From contig NZ_JAAMQJ010000004.1 in NCBI RefSeq assembly GCF_013523125.1, positions 141,054 to 205,053 on the forward strand: 64,000 bases of DNA, read 5' to 3'. The stretch is from Pseudomonas entomophila (GTDB lineage Bacteria > Pseudomonadota > Gammaproteobacteria > Pseudomonadales > Pseudomonadaceae). The notes under the pieces are model-generated. The model was not told where the DNA came from. It worked only from the letters and a program-made list of their open reading frames with translations, and did not search any database. Of the stretch, positions 37,568 to 47,069 are shown in pieces. The number at the start of each line of letters is the position of its first letter. The stretch's first letter is position 1. The translations under genes and the position numbers were made by a program.

Positions 37568-39814
37568 ATGATCCGTCACCTGCTGGCCGCCGCGTTGAGC
37601 GCGGCCCTGGCTTCACCGGCCCTGGCCGCGCAGCAGACCCTGTTCAGTTTCGTGCGCCCGGCCTCGGTGGTCGCGGTCACGACGGGCGACGCCGGGCTGC
37701 CGCAGTCCAATGCCGAGCAGACCCTCGCTGGCGAAGTGCTGCGGCGGGTGGTCTTCAATCCGGCGGCCAGCCCCTGGTTGCGCCTGGCGCCCCAGCAAGG
37801 CGTCTGGGACTGGTCGGCCCAGCGGGCACTGACTCTGCGCCTGCAAAGCGGCATGGACTGGGCCCTGACCGTCGAGGTGACGGTGCAGGACACGGCCGGA
37901 CAGCGCCTGACCAGTCGCATCGATCTGCCGGCCGGCCCCGCCCAGACGGTCTGGATTCCCTTGCAGGCCCATGCCCCGCTGAACGAAGGCATGCGCGCCG
38001 GGCCCCCCATGCCCTGGATGCATGAAGGCCAGCGTCTGCTGGTGGTCGCCAGCAGTGGCGAACTCGACCTGGCCCAGGTGGCCTTGATCACCCTGAGCAT
38101 TCCCCGGCCCGCCGTGGCGCAAAGTCTGCTGATCGAAAAGGTAGCGGTGCAGGACGATACCCGGGCCATCGACGCGGCATATGCTCGCCTGATCGATAGC
38201 TATGGGCAGGCGACCCGTGGGCACTGGCCGGACAAGATCGACAGCGACGCGCAGCTTCAGGCCGGGGCCGCGCGCGAGCAGCAGCGTTTGCAGGCCGCAT
38301 TGCAGGCGCGGGACCAGCAGGCGCTGGATACCTACGGGGGCGTCACCGGCGGTCAGGCGTTCGAGGCCACCGGGTTCTTCCACACTGAAAAACGCGAGGG
38401 GCGCTGGTACCTGATCACGCCAGAGGGCCACCCGTTCTTTTCGCTGGGCGTGAATGCCGTGGCCCGCGACGGCGGGCGCACCTACGTGGCAGGCCGGGAG
38501 GGCATGTTCACGCAACTTCCCGGGGAGGGCGAGCCCTTGGCCGCGTTCTATGGTGAGGGCAACAACGATGACGGCAATGCCTCCTCGCGGGGGCGCGGCT
38601 ACAAGCAAGGGCGCTGGTTCGACTTCTATGCCGCCAACCTGGCGCGTACCGCGTCTGCCCCTTGCGCTGCGGCGGCCAACACGCCTGAGGCGACCTGCCC
38701 GGTTTCGCAAGTCGATGCCTCACGCTGGCAGGCCCATACGCTGGACCGACTCCAGGCCTGGGGCTTCAATACCCTCGGCAACTGGAGCGACCCGGCGCTC
38801 GGACAGGCGGCGCGAATGCCCTACACATTGCCGCTGTCGATCGTCGGCGACTACGCCAGCATCAGCACCGGCATGGACTGGTGGGGGCGCATGCCCGATC
38901 CGTTCGATCCGCGCTTCGCCATGGCCACCGAGCGCGCCGTGGCCATCGCCGCGCGCGACCACCGCGACGACCCCTGGCTGATCGGCTACTTCGCCGACAA
39001 CGAGCTGGCCTGGGCCGCGCCGGGCGACGACCCCAGGGCGCGCTACGGCCTGGCGTTCGGCACCCTGCGCCTGACCACCGACGTGCCGGCCAAGCGAGCC
39101 TTCCTCAAGCAGTTGCGCGACAAGTACCGCAACCAGGAAGGGCTGTCGAAGGCCTGGGGGATCCAGCTGCCGGCCTGGGAGCTGATGGAGGACCCTGGCT
39201 TCGAGGCGCCACTGCCCGACCCGGCGCACCCGGAGATCGAGCGGGACTACCAGCATTTCCAGGCGGTGTTCGCCCAGACCTACTTCAAGACCATCGCCGA
39301 CGCGCTGGACTGGCACGCGCCCAATCACCTGCTGCTCGGCGGACGCTTCGCCGTCAGCACGCCCGAGGCGGTCCAGGCCTGCGCCGAGTTCTGCGACGTG
39401 CTGAGCTTCAACTTCTATACCCTCGCGCCCGAGGACGGTCACGACTTCGCTCGTCTGGCCGAGCTGGACAAGCCGGTGCTGGTCTCGGAGTTCCAGTTCG
39501 GCTCGCGCGACCGTGGCCCGTTCTGGCCCGGGCCGGTGGAGGTGCCGCGTGAGGAGGCGCGTGGGCCGGCCTATGCCGCTTTCATCGACGCCGCCCTGGC
39601 GCAGCCGCTGATCGTGGGCGCGCACTGGTTCCAGTACCTCGATCAGCCGGCCAGCGGACGTCTGCTCGATGGCGAGAACGGTCACCTGGGGCTGGTAGCG
39701 ATTACCGATGTGCCCTGGTCGGGGTTCGTCGAGGCGGTGAGCAAGAGCCATGCGCACGCCCACGCCGCGCTGCGCGAGCAGGCGAGCGTCGCGGCGCCCA
39801 CCCAGGCACCGTAA
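37568..39814 (+). CDS. secreted agarase-like glycoside hydrolase
   Basis: A 748-residue secreted protein. A signal peptide ends near ASPALAAQQ. Residues about 25-190 form a beta-sandwich of carbohydrate-binding type. The rest is a clan GH-A (beta/alpha)8 barrel like GH50/GH42 beta-agarases: FFSLGVNAV, then WGFNTLGNWSDP. Two catalytic glutamates can be proposed, E479 in YFADNELAW (acid/base) and E641 in VLVSEFQFGS (nucleophile). The start at 37568 follows AAGGAG. Agar is not an expected substrate for a soil Pseudomonas, so the real target may be another galactose- or mannose-rich polysaccharide, possibly its own exopolysaccharide. Confidence 0.78.
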   Translation: MIRHLLAAALSAALASPALAAQQTLFSFVRPASVVAVTTGDAGLPQSNAEQTLAGEVLRRVVFNPAASPWLRLAPQQGVWDWSAQRALTLRLQSGMDWALTVEVTVQDTAGQRLTSRIDLPAGPAQTVWIPLQAHAPLNEGMRAGPPMPWMHEGQRLLVVASSGELDLAQVALITLSIPRPAVAQSLLIEKVAVQDDTRAIDAAYARLIDSYGQATRGHWPDKIDSDAQLQAGAAREQQRLQAALQARDQQALDTYGGVTGGQAFEATGFFHTEKREGRWYLITPEGHPFFSLGVNAVARDGGRTYVAGREGMFTQLPGEGEPLAAFYGEGNNDDGNASSRGRGYKQGRWFDFYAANLARTASAPCAAAANTPEATCPVSQVDASRWQAHTLDRLQAWGFNTLGNWSDPALGQAARMPYTLPLSIVGDYASISTGMDWWGRMPDPFDPRFAMATERAVAIAARDHRDDPWLIGYFADNELAWAAPGDDPRARYGLAFGTLRLTTDVPAKRAFLKQLRDKYRNQEGLSKAWGIQLPAWELMEDPGFEAPLPDPAHPEIERDYQHFQAVFAQTYFKTIADALDWHAPNHLLLGGRFAVSTPEAVQACAEFCDVLSFNFYTLAPEDGHDFARLAELDKPVLVSEFQFGSRDRGPFWPGPVEVPREEARGPAYAAFIDAALAQPLIVGAHWFQYLDQPASGRLLDGENGHLGLVAITDVPWSGFVEAVSKSHAHAHAALREQASVAAPTQAP

Positions 39815-39956
39815 AGCGCTGTGCCGCTGCCACCCCGTGTCTTCACGGGCGCCTGCGGCCTCCAGTGCGCCTTCGCGTGACCAGCCGGTGTATGCAAACC
39901 GCTCAACTACTGAAACAATGCACGCCTTTGCGACATCGGTGAACGAGGGCAGGCAG

Positions 39957-41102
39957 GTGCAGATCCAGGGTCATTACGAGCTGAAGTTCGAAGCCGTGCG
40001 CGAGGCATTCGCCGCACTCTTCGACGATCCTCAAGAACGCGGCGCGGCGCTGTGCATCCAGGTCGGCGGCGAAGTGGTGATCGACCTGTGGGCCGGGACG
40101 GCCGACAAGGATGGCACCGAGGCCTGGCACAGCGACACGTTGGTCAACCTGTTCTCCTGCACCAAGGCCTTCACCGCCGTCACGGCCCTGCAGCTGGTGG
40201 GCGAGGGCAAGCTGGCCCTGGACGCCCCGGTGGCGCGCTACTGGCCGGAGTTCGCCCAGGCCGGCAAGCAGGGGGTGACTGTTCGCCAGCTGCTCAGCCA
40301 CCGTGCCGGTGTGCCGGCCATCCACGGCCTGCTGCCGGCCGAAGCGTTCTACGACTGGCAGCGCATGGTCGAGACGCTGGCGGCCGAAGCACCCTGGTGG
40401 ACACCGGGCACGGCACACGGCTATGCGGCCATCACCTATGGCTGGCTGGTGGGCGAGTTGATCCGCCGTGTCGATGGCCGTATGCCGGGTGACGCGATCG
40501 TCGCCCGTACCGCCAGGCCGCTGGGCCTGGACTTCCACATCGGGCTGCATGACGAGGATTTCTCTCGCGTCGCGCACCTGGCCCGGGCCAAAGGCAATGC
40601 CGGGGACGCTGCTGCGCAGCGCCTGTTGCACGTGACCCTGCGCGAACCCGAGGCACTGTCCACACGCGCCTTCACCAACCCGCCGGGCATGCTGACCAGT
40701 ACCAACAAGCCGGCCTGGCGCCGGATGCAGCAACCGGCGGCGAACGGACACGGTACGGCGCGTGCCCTGGCCGGCTTCTATGCCGGCTTGCTCGATGGCA
40801 GCCTGCTGGAGGCCGAGCTGCTGGATGAAATGACCCGTGAGCACAGTTGTGGTCATGACCTGACGCTGCTCACGCCGACGCGCTTCGGCCTGGGCTGCAT
40901 GCTCGATCAGCCCGATCAGCCCAATGCCACCTTCGGGCTAGGCGCCAAGGCCTTCGGTCATCCGGGTGCCGGTGGCTCGGTCGGTTTCGCCGATCCTGGG
41001 CACGACGTCGCGTTCGGCTTCGTCACTCACACCCTGGGGCCGTACGTCCTGATGGACCCACGCGCCCAGGCATTGGTCCGCGCCTTGGCCGGTTGCCTTT
41101 GA
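39957..41102 (+). CDS. serine hydrolase/esterase of the beta-lactamase (class C, EstB) family
   Basis: A 381-residue protein without a signal peptide, so cytoplasmic. The active-site SxxK is S67-C-T-K70 (NLFSCTKAF). A tyrosine motif is in HGYAAITYGWLVGE, and the third motif region is FGHPGAGGSVGF. This is the family VIII carboxylesterase pattern of EstB rather than a true secreted beta-lactamase. GTG at 39957 has GAGGG at a good distance and gives the family length; ATG at 39918 is possible but lacks a ribosome binding site. The natural substrate is unknown. Confidence 0.85.
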   Translation: MQIQGHYELKFEAVREAFAALFDDPQERGAALCIQVGGEVVIDLWAGTADKDGTEAWHSDTLVNLFSCTKAFTAVTALQLVGEGKLALDAPVARYWPEFAQAGKQGVTVRQLLSHRAGVPAIHGLLPAEAFYDWQRMVETLAAEAPWWTPGTAHGYAAITYGWLVGELIRRVDGRMPGDAIVARTARPLGLDFHIGLHDEDFSRVAHLARAKGNAGDAAAQRLLHVTLREPEALSTRAFTNPPGMLTSTNKPAWRRMQQPAANGHGTARALAGFYAGLLDGSLLEAELLDEMTREHSCGHDLTLLTPTRFGLGCMLDQPDQPNATFGLGAKAFGHPGAGGSVGFADPGHDVAFGFVTHTLGPYVLMDPRAQALVRALAGCL

Positions 41103-41201
41103 TCGGGTTGTACGAGTATTGATCGCAGGCTTTGTCTATCCTCAACGCCAACGCCCCTCCACGGCTGGGCAAAACCTCTTCTAATTCATGGTGTATCGCT
41201 G

Positions 41202-42173
41202 ATGTCTTCACAAAAAACCTTAGCACTCGCCCTGTGCCTGGCCATGACCGGCTGCGCCCAGCACGCTCAAGACGGCTCTGCCCAGACCAGCCGTCACTGG
41301 TGGCCGTTCGGCTCCGACCAGGTCGCCGACCAGGAGGTCAAGGACGCGGTGACCGAAAAGGTCGCCAAGGCCGATGCCAAGTCCGAAAGCGGCAGCCGCT
41401 GGTGGTGGCCGTTCGGGGGTGAAGACAAACAGACCGCCCAGGCCCAGCCGGTGGTGCCGAAGATCGACCAGAAGGCCACCCAGGCCTGGCTGGACGACTA
41501 CGAGCCGAAATTGCGCGAGGCGGTGAAGGGCACCAACCTGCAGGTCGAGCGGCGCGATGACCTGCTGGCCGTGACCCTGCCGGTCGATGGCAACTACAAC
41601 CCGGACCGTCCGAACATGCTGCTGCCCGTCACACTGGGCCCGATCACCCGTGTGGCCAAGGCTGTGGAAAGCGACCCGAAGACCGCCGTGCTGGTCCTGG
41701 GCCATGCCGACAGCACCGGGGCCGCAGCGGCCAACCAGAAGCTCAGCCTGGAGCGGGCGGCTTCGGTCTCGGCGATTTTCCGTCTCAGCGGCCTGCAGCG
41801 TGACCGCCTGATCCTCAAGGGCATGGGTTCGGTGATGCCGCGTGCGGCCAACGACAGTGCTGAAGGCCGTGCCTTGAACCGCCGCGTCGAAATGCTGCTG
41901 ACGCCGCAGAACACCATGGTCGCCCTGCTGGCCAAGTACCAGCAGGCGACCCCGGTGGTCGCGCCGGCGGCCATGGTCGCCACTCAGGATGCCAAGGCCC
42001 CTGTGGTCAAGGCGGCGGCCAGCAAGCCGGCCGCTAAGGCCGCTGCCAAGCCGGCTGCCAAGAAGACCGTGGCCAAGGCCAAGGCCAAGCCCGCTGCGAA
42101 AAAGGCGGCTGCCAAGCCTGTCGCCAAGAAGACAGCGGTGGACAAGAAGGTTGCGGCCAACAAGACCAACTGA
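41202..42173 (+). CDS. OmpA-domain lipoprotein with Lys/Ala-rich histone-H1-like tail
   Basis: A 323-residue lipoprotein with the lipobox LAMTGC (C18). Residues 19-80 contain two copies of WWPFG, at 33-37 and 68-72, in a charged linker. Residues about 95-240 are an OmpA-like peptidoglycan-binding domain (VLVLGHADSTGAAAANQKLS, then RALNRRVEMLL). From about residue 265 the protein becomes a repetitive AAK/PAAKK tail, rich in Lys and Ala, like histone H1 or AlgP. Such a tail on an envelope lipoprotein is unusual; it may bind LPS, polyphosphate or extracellular DNA. It precedes pdxH by 18 bases and may be cotranscribed with it. Confidence 0.85.
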   Translation: MSSQKTLALALCLAMTGCAQHAQDGSAQTSRHWWPFGSDQVADQEVKDAVTEKVAKADAKSESGSRWWWPFGGEDKQTAQAQPVVPKIDQKATQAWLDDYEPKLREAVKGTNLQVERRDDLLAVTLPVDGNYNPDRPNMLLPVTLGPITRVAKAVESDPKTAVLVLGHADSTGAAAANQKLSLERAASVSAIFRLSGLQRDRLILKGMGSVMPRAANDSAEGRALNRRVEMLLTPQNTMVALLAKYQQATPVVAPAAMVATQDAKAPVVKAAASKPAAKAAAKPAAKKTVAKAKAKPAAKKAAAKPVAKKTAVDKKVAANKTN

Positions 42174-42191
42174 TCGTCAAGGAAGCTCGAG

Positions 42192-42839
42192 ATGACCCAG
42201 ACCCTGGCTGACATGCGGCGCGATTACACCCGCGATGGCCTGGCCGAAGCGCAGGCGCCGGACGAGCCGTTCGCGCTGTTCCACCAGTGGTTCGACGACG
42301 CCGTGCAGACCGAGCAGGTGCCCGTCGAGGCCAATGCCATGACCCTCGCCACCGTCGATGCCGACGGCCGGCCGCACTGCCGGGTCTTGTTGCTCAAGGG
42401 GTTGGACGCGCGAGGGTTCACCTTCTTCAGCAACTACGACAGCGCCAAGGGCGAGCAGCTGCAGGCCAACCCCTTCGCCGCCATCACCTTCTTCTGGCCG
42501 GCGCTGGAGCGTCAGGTGCGGATCGAGGGGCGTGTGGAGCGGGTGACTGCACAAGAGTCCGACGCCTACTACCAGGTACGCCCTCTGGGCAGCCGCCTGG
42601 GGGCGTGGGCCTCGCCGCAGAGCCGTGTGATCTCGGGACGCGAGGAGCTGGAAGGTCTGGTGCAGGCCACGCAGACACGGTTCAAGGACATGGCCCCCCA
42701 TTGCCCCGAGCATTGGGGTGGCTATCGACTGGTGCCGGATCGCATCGAGTTCTGGCAAGGGCGCCCCAGCCGCCTGCACGACCGCCTGAACTACCGTACA
42801 GTGAACGGGCACTGGCAGCGCGAGCGCCTCGCCCCCTGA
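42192..42839 (+). CDS. pdxH: pyridoxine/pyridoxamine 5'-phosphate oxidase
   Basis: An FMN enzyme that oxidises pyridoxine- or pyridoxamine-5'-phosphate to pyridoxal phosphate. The protein has 215 residues, the usual size. FMN and substrate contacts are visible in [40 protein letters not shown] and [11 protein letters not shown]. The C-terminal signature [16 protein letters not shown] is complete. It follows the OmpA-type lipoprotein gene closely. Confidence 0.96.
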   Translation: MTQTLADMRRDYTRDGLAEAQAPDEPFALFHQWFDDAVQTEQVPVEANAMTLATVDADGRPHCRVLLLKGLDARGFTFFSNYDSAKGEQLQANPFAAITFFWPALERQVRIEGRVERVTAQESDAYYQVRPLGSRLGAWASPQSRVISGREELEGLVQATQTRFKDMAPHCPEHWGGYRLVPDRIEFWQGRPSRLHDRLNYRTVNGHWQRERLAP

Positions 42840-42857
42840 CGTTCGTCACCGCCTGCA

Positions 42858-42938
42858 TCGCGGGCAAGCCCGCTCCCACAACGAGCTGCACCGCCGTGGT
42901 ACAGGCGGTTGCGGTACTGTGTGCGGGCTTGCCCGCGA
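42858..42938. repeat. REP doublet (inverted pair, opposite arrangement to the glp copy)
   Basis: TCGCGGGCAAGCCCGCTCCC-type unit at 42858-42880 and its partner with core GCGGGCTTGCCCGCGA at 42918-42938. It is the same REP unit as at 1694-1765, but the two copies face the other way. The rest of the 337-base gap between pdxH and the SlyB-like gene shows no gene; the promoter for the lipoprotein lies in its last part. Confidence 0.85.
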
Positions 42939-43176
42939 TGGCGTCTGGTCCATCTCCGCCTGTATCGCCAGCATGACGCCGGTCTGTCAGACCCGCCCTA
43001 TAGCCCAGACTGGCGCAGCGTGACGGATTCATTGCCGCCAGGCGTGGTCCCATAGGTAACCGCACCGTGTGCGACAGCCGTCGCCAGGCCTGGATGAAAA
43101 ACGATTTAACCTCTGGCCCCGTGACAGCCCTGCGTGCACGGGGTCTAATGGACACTCGATTATTGGAGAACTTCCC

Positions 43177-43641
43177 ATGCGTAGATCCGGATTGCTGGTA
43201 GCGAGCTTCACCGCCTGTTCACTGTTGCTTGGCGGCTGTGCCTCGAACCTGGCGGGCGATACCTACTCTCGCGATGAGGCCCGGCGCGTCCAGACGGTGC
43301 GCATGGGCACCATCGAGGCCTTGCGCCCGGTGAAGATCGAAGGCACCAAGACGCCCATCGGTGGTGGCGCAGGCGCCATCGTCGGTGGGGTGGCAGGCAG
43401 CGCCATCGGCGGCGGACGCGGCAGCCTCGTCGCCGCGGTGATCGGTGCAGTCGCCGGTGGCCTGGCCGGTTCGGCAGCCGAGGAAGGCATCACCCGTACC
43501 CAGGGCGTGGAGATCACCGTGCGTGAGGACGACGGCAGCACCCGCGCCTACGTCCAGGCCGTGCAGTCGAACGAGATCTTCCGGGTCGGCGAGCGCGTGC
43601 GCATCATGACCGTGGACGGTACCAGCCGCGTGTCGCACTGA
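43177..43641 (+). CDS. SlyB-like glycine-zipper outer membrane lipoprotein
   Basis: A 154-residue lipoprotein with lipobox LLGGCASN (Cys about 21). Residues about 65-105 are a glycine-zipper double membrane segment (GGGAGAIVGGVAGSAIGGGR, then VIGAVAGGLAGSAAEEG). A small C-terminal beta domain follows (VEITVREDDGSTRAYVQ, then FRVGERVRIM). This is the SlyB/PagP-adjacent lipoprotein family that stabilises the outer membrane. GGAG lies upstream of the ATG at 43177. It is followed by a strong terminator. Confidence 0.88.
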   Translation: MRRSGLLVASFTACSLLLGGCASNLAGDTYSRDEARRVQTVRMGTIEALRPVKIEGTKTPIGGGAGAIVGGVAGSAIGGGRGSLVAAVIGAVAGGLAGSAAEEGITRTQGVEITVREDDGSTRAYVQAVQSNEIFRVGERVRIMTVDGTSRVSH

Positions 43642-43657
43642 GTCCAGCGTTACCCGA

Positions 43658-43692
43658 ACGCCCCGGCCAGCCTCGCTGCCCGGGGCGTTTTC
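43658..43692 (+). terminator. rho-independent terminator after the SlyB-like gene
   Basis: ACGCCCCGG and CCGGGGCGT form a 9-bp stem followed by TTTC. It lies 16 bases past the stop and also separates it from the convergent oxidoreductase gene. Confidence 0.85.
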
Positions 43693-43705
43693 ATGGGCGT
43701 TCGGC

Positions 43706-45319
43706 TCAGGCCGTGAGGCCCAGCATGTCGCGCGCCACCGCCTCGGCCACGCGGATGCCATCGACCCCGGCCGAGAGGATGCCACCGGCGTAACCGGCGC
43801 CTTCACCGGCCGGGAACAGACCCCTGAGGTTCAAGCTCTGGTAGCTGTCGTCACGGGTGATGCGCAGCGGCGACGAAGTGCGGGTCTCGATGCCGGTCAG
43901 GATCGCATCCGGCAGGTTGTAACCCTTGATCTGGCGGTCGAAGGCCGGCAGCGCTTCGCGGATCGCCTCGATGGCGAAGGCGGGCAGGCTGGGGGCCAGG
44001 TCCCCGAGGGTCACGCCCGGCTTGTAGGACGGCTCGACGCTGCCCAGCGCCGTGGACGGACGACCGGCGACGAAGTCACCGACCAGTTGCGCAGGCGCCT
44101 GGTAGTTGCTGCCGCCCATCACGTAGGCGTGCGCTTCCAGGCGTTCCTGCAGCTCGATACCGGCCAGCGGGCTGCCTGGGTAATCCCGCTCGGGATCGAT
44201 CCCGACCACGATGCCCGAGTTGGCGTTGCGCTCGTTGCGCGAATACTGGCTCATGCCGTTGGTCACCACACGGCCCGGTTCGCTGGTGGCTGCGACCACG
44301 GTACCGCCTGGGCACATGCAGAAGCTGTACACCGAGCGTCCGTTGCTGGCGTGGTAGACCAGCTTGTAGTCGGCAGCGCCCAGCTTCGGGTGGCCGGCGT
44401 ACTTGCCCAGGCGCGCCTGGTCGATCAGTGACTGCGGATGCTCGATGCGGAAGCCCACGGAGAACGGCTTGGCCTCCATGTATACACCCTTGCCGTGCAG
44501 CATGCGGAAGGTGTCCCGCGCGCTATGGCCCAGCGCCAGTACCACGTGACGTGCGTGCAACTGCTCGCCACTGTGCAGCACGACGCCCTGCAGTTGATCG
44601 TTGTCGATCAGCAGGTCGGTGACTTTCTGCTCGAAGCGCACTTCGCCGCCCAGGGCGATGATCTCTTCGCGCATGCGCTCGACCATCCCGGTCAGGCGGA
44701 AGGTCCCGATGTGCGGCTTGTTGATGTAGAGGATTTCCTCAGGCGCACCAGCCTTGACGAACTCTTCCAGGACCTTGCGCCCATGGTGCTGCGGGTCCTT
44801 GATCTGGCTGTACAGTTTGCCGTCGGAGAAGGTGCCCGCACCGCCCTCGCCGAACTGCACGTTCGACTCCGGGTTGAGCTCGCTCTTGCGCCACAGGCCC
44901 CAGGTGTCTTTGGTGCGCTGGCGCACGTCCTTGCCGCGTTCGAGGATGATCGGGCGCAAGCCCATCTGCGCCAGCAGCAGGCCGGCGAAGATGCCGCACG
45001 GGCCGAACCCGACCACCAGGGGGCGTTGCTCGGGTGCCTGGCTGGCATGGCCGACGAAGCGGTAGGTGGTGTCCGGCGCCACGCTGACGTTGCGATCATC
45101 GGCGAAGCGGCGCAGCAGCTCGGCCTCGTTGGTCGCTTCCAGGTCGATGGTGTAGATGAACAGCAGCTCGCTGTTCTTCTTGCGCGCATCGTAGCTGCGT
45201 TTGAACAGGGTGAAGCCCGTCAGCTGTTCGTCGGTGATGCCCAGACGCTGCAGGATGGCTTCGCGCAGCGCCTCGTCAGGATGGTCCAGGGGCAGCTTCA
45301 GTTCGGTGATTCGTAGCAT
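43706..45319 (-). CDS. NAD(P)/FAD-dependent oxidoreductase (COG2509 type)
   Basis: A 537-residue flavoprotein. After about 95 residues of a small N-terminal domain, the FAD motif reads PLVVGFGPCGIFAGLLLAQMG, followed by LERGKDVRQRTKDTW. GTFSDGKLYSQIKDP and CMCPGGTVVAATSEPG are characteristic. The C-terminus has LFPAGEGAGYAGGILSAGVDGI, which closes the FAD site. Homologues are annotated as uncharacterised dehydrogenases; the natural substrate is unknown. It stands alone between two convergent or spaced genes. Confidence 0.88.
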   Translation of the reverse strand: MLRITELKLPLDHPDEALREAILQRLGITDEQLTGFTLFKRSYDARKKNSELLFIYTIDLEATNEAELLRRFADDRNVSVAPDTTYRFVGHASQAPEQRPLVVGFGPCGIFAGLLLAQMGLRPIILERGKDVRQRTKDTWGLWRKSELNPESNVQFGEGGAGTFSDGKLYSQIKDPQHHGRKVLEEFVKAGAPEEILYINKPHIGTFRLTGMVERMREEIIALGGEVRFEQKVTDLLIDNDQLQGVVLHSGEQLHARHVVLALGHSARDTFRMLHGKGVYMEAKPFSVGFRIEHPQSLIDQARLGKYAGHPKLGAADYKLVYHASNGRSVYSFCMCPGGTVVAATSEPGRVVTNGMSQYSRNERNANSGIVVGIDPERDYPGSPLAGIELQERLEAHAYVMGGSNYQAPAQLVGDFVAGRPSTALGSVEPSYKPGVTLGDLAPSLPAFAIEAIREALPAFDRQIKGYNLPDAILTGIETRTSSPLRITRDDSYQSLNLRGLFPAGEGAGYAGGILSAGVDGIRVAEAVARDMLGLTA

Positions 45320-45422
45320 GGCGGAGTCCGGTATCCCGGCCTCGAACGGCCGGTGGCTTTACGTAAACCGCCGATTATAAGCCTTTCGTCACCCAGACTG
45401 GCAGGAGAAACGTCACCAGTGA

Positions 45423-46094
45423 TCAGTTGTCCCGTGCGCCGCCGTAATAACCGCACCCCTGCAGGGTCTGGCCATCGATGCGCAGCTCGGCGTGCAGGTG
45501 CCGGATCGCACCGCTCTGCGGGTCGACGCAGCGTTGTGGCGCCAGCCAGACCTGAATCTGCTGATGGTTGGCTTCGGTCGACAGGTTGAGGCTGCCGCCC
45601 GGAATCTGCTCCTCCAGGAAGGGCAACGCCAGCGGGGGTTGGCCGTCACGGGTCAGGACCATGCCCTTGCCACTGGCCTTGAGGTCCCAGGCGGGGCTCT
45701 GGCCGCTGGCGTGGACCGTCAGGCGTTTGAAGGCTGGGTCATCACAGGTACCGGATGCAGCCTCCAGGCGATAGACGCGGGTCACGTCCAGGGTGCCATC
45801 GCCCGTGGCGGTACGGGTGCCGCCCAATGTGCCGCGCAGGTCGGCGAATACCTTGCCTGGCGTGCTGTCCGGCAGGTTCTTCACATCTTGGGACAGCCCG
45901 AGGTCGGTAGCGTCGTTGAGCAGGAAGCGTCGGCTGTCGCCACAGGGCTGAAACAGCAACTGGCTGCCGTTGTCGCTGACCTCACCCTGGAGACGGGTGG
46001 TGCCGAGGTTCGGATTGCTGGGCGGTTGCGAAAACATCTGGCAACCGGCGAACAAGGGCAGCAGGGCGGCGAGCAGCAAAGGGGTGACGCGCAT
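45423..46094 (-). CDS. conserved lipoprotein (COG3650-like)
   Basis: A 223-residue lipoprotein starting at ATG 46094 (MRVTPLLLAALLPLFAGCQ), with the lipid-bearing Cys at 18. The mature part appears to have two repeated beta domains, each with conserved Cys pairs: QPCGDSRRFLLND and SGTCDD in the first half, QRCVDPQSG and LQGCGYYGGARD in the second. The ending resembles the META or YbaY/COG3650 families, where the phrase GCGY recurs. An upstream in-frame extension to 46208 lacks signal character and was rejected. Function unknown. Confidence 0.75.
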   Translation of the reverse strand: MRVTPLLLAALLPLFAGCQMFSQPPSNPNLGTTRLQGEVSDNGSQLLFQPCGDSRRFLLNDATDLGLSQDVKNLPDSTPGKVFADLRGTLGGTRTATGDGTLDVTRVYRLEAASGTCDDPAFKRLTVHASGQSPAWDLKASGKGMVLTRDGQPPLALPFLEEQIPGGSLNLSTEANHQQIQVWLAPQRCVDPQSGAIRHLHAELRIDGQTLQGCGYYGGARDN

Positions 46095-46302
46095 GCGGGC
46101 AAGCTCCGGGAACGTGCGAAAGAGGGCGGTCACGTTACGCAGGCTGACGACCGATCTCAAGGGGGAGAGGAAGCGCAGGTGCTCGAAGGGTCGGGAAGTG
46201 GTCTCCACAGGACGCCACCGATAGGGGCCTGGATGGACATGGACTCCTGTGCCGCGAGTGGGAACCGCAGGTTGCCTACCACCCGTTCTCCTAAGTCTGC
46301 CC

Positions 46303-46340
46303 GATGCCTGATTCGTCGTGAACGACGTTAGTCAGGCATC
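46303..46340 (-). terminator. long hairpin downstream of livF
   Basis: GATGCCTGA and TCAGGCATC pair around an inner stem CGTCGT/ACGACG. It lies 28 bases past the livF stop, so it probably ends the livHMGF transcript. No T-run is present. Confidence 0.65.
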
Positions 46341-46367
46341 AGGCCAGAACGCACGTTATTGCCGGCC

Positions 46368-47069
46368 TCACCCTCCCAGGTACGCCTCCCGCACCTTCGG
46401 ATCGATCAGTAACGCTTCCCCGGACCCTTGCATCACCACATGGCCGTTTTCCAACACATAGGCCCGGTCTGCGATCTTCAGCGCCTGGTTGGCGTTCTGC
46501 TCCACCAGAAACACCGTCACACCGTCCTGGCGCAACTGCTCGATGATGTCGAAGATCTGCTGGATGATGATCGGTGCCAGCCCCAGCGACGGTTCGTCGA
46601 GCAACAACAGCTTGGGCTTGCTCATCAACGCCCGACCGATCGCCAGCATCTGCTGTTCGCCCCCGGACATGGTCCCGCCACGCTGGGCATAGCGTTCCTT
46701 CAGGCGCGGGAACAGGTGCAGCACCTTGTCCAGCTGTGCCTGGTAGTCGCCCTTGTCGGTGAAGAACCCGCCCATGGCCAGGTTCTCTTCCACCGTCAGC
46801 CGCGAAAACACCCGCCGGCCTTCAGGCACCACCGCAATGCTCTTGCGCATGATGTGCGACGAGGGCTGGCCGACCAGTTCCTCGCCCAGGTAACGAATGC
46901 TGCCGGCGTGGGCCTGGGGCGAGCCGCACAAGGTCATCAGCAAGGTGGACTTGCCCGCGCCGTTGGCGCCAATCAAGGTGACGATCTCGCCCTGCTTGAT
47001 CTCCACGTTGACGCTGTGCAGCGCCTGGATCTTGCCGTAGAAGGTGGATACGTTCTCGAATGTCAGCAT
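46368..47069 (-). CDS. livF: high-affinity branched-chain amino acid ABC transporter, ATP-binding subunit LivF/BraG
   Basis: The second ATPase of the leucine/isoleucine/valine importer. The protein has 233 residues. Walker A is GANGAGKSTLLM (about residues 36-47), the signature is MSGGEQQMLAIGRAL, Walker B is LLLLDEPSLGLAP and the H-loop is FLVEQNANQ. ATG at 47069 overlaps the last base of the livG stop; GTG three bases earlier is an alternative start. It is the last gene of the operon. Confidence 0.95.
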   Translation of the reverse strand: MLTFENVSTFYGKIQALHSVNVEIKQGEIVTLIGANGAGKSTLLMTLCGSPQAHAGSIRYLGEELVGQPSSHIMRKSIAVVPEGRRVFSRLTVEENLAMGGFFTDKGDYQAQLDKVLHLFPRLKERYAQRGGTMSGGEQQMLAIGRALMSKPKLLLLDEPSLGLAPIIIQQIFDIIEQLRQDGVTVFLVEQNANQALKIADRAYVLENGHVVMQGSGEALLIDPKVREAYLGG

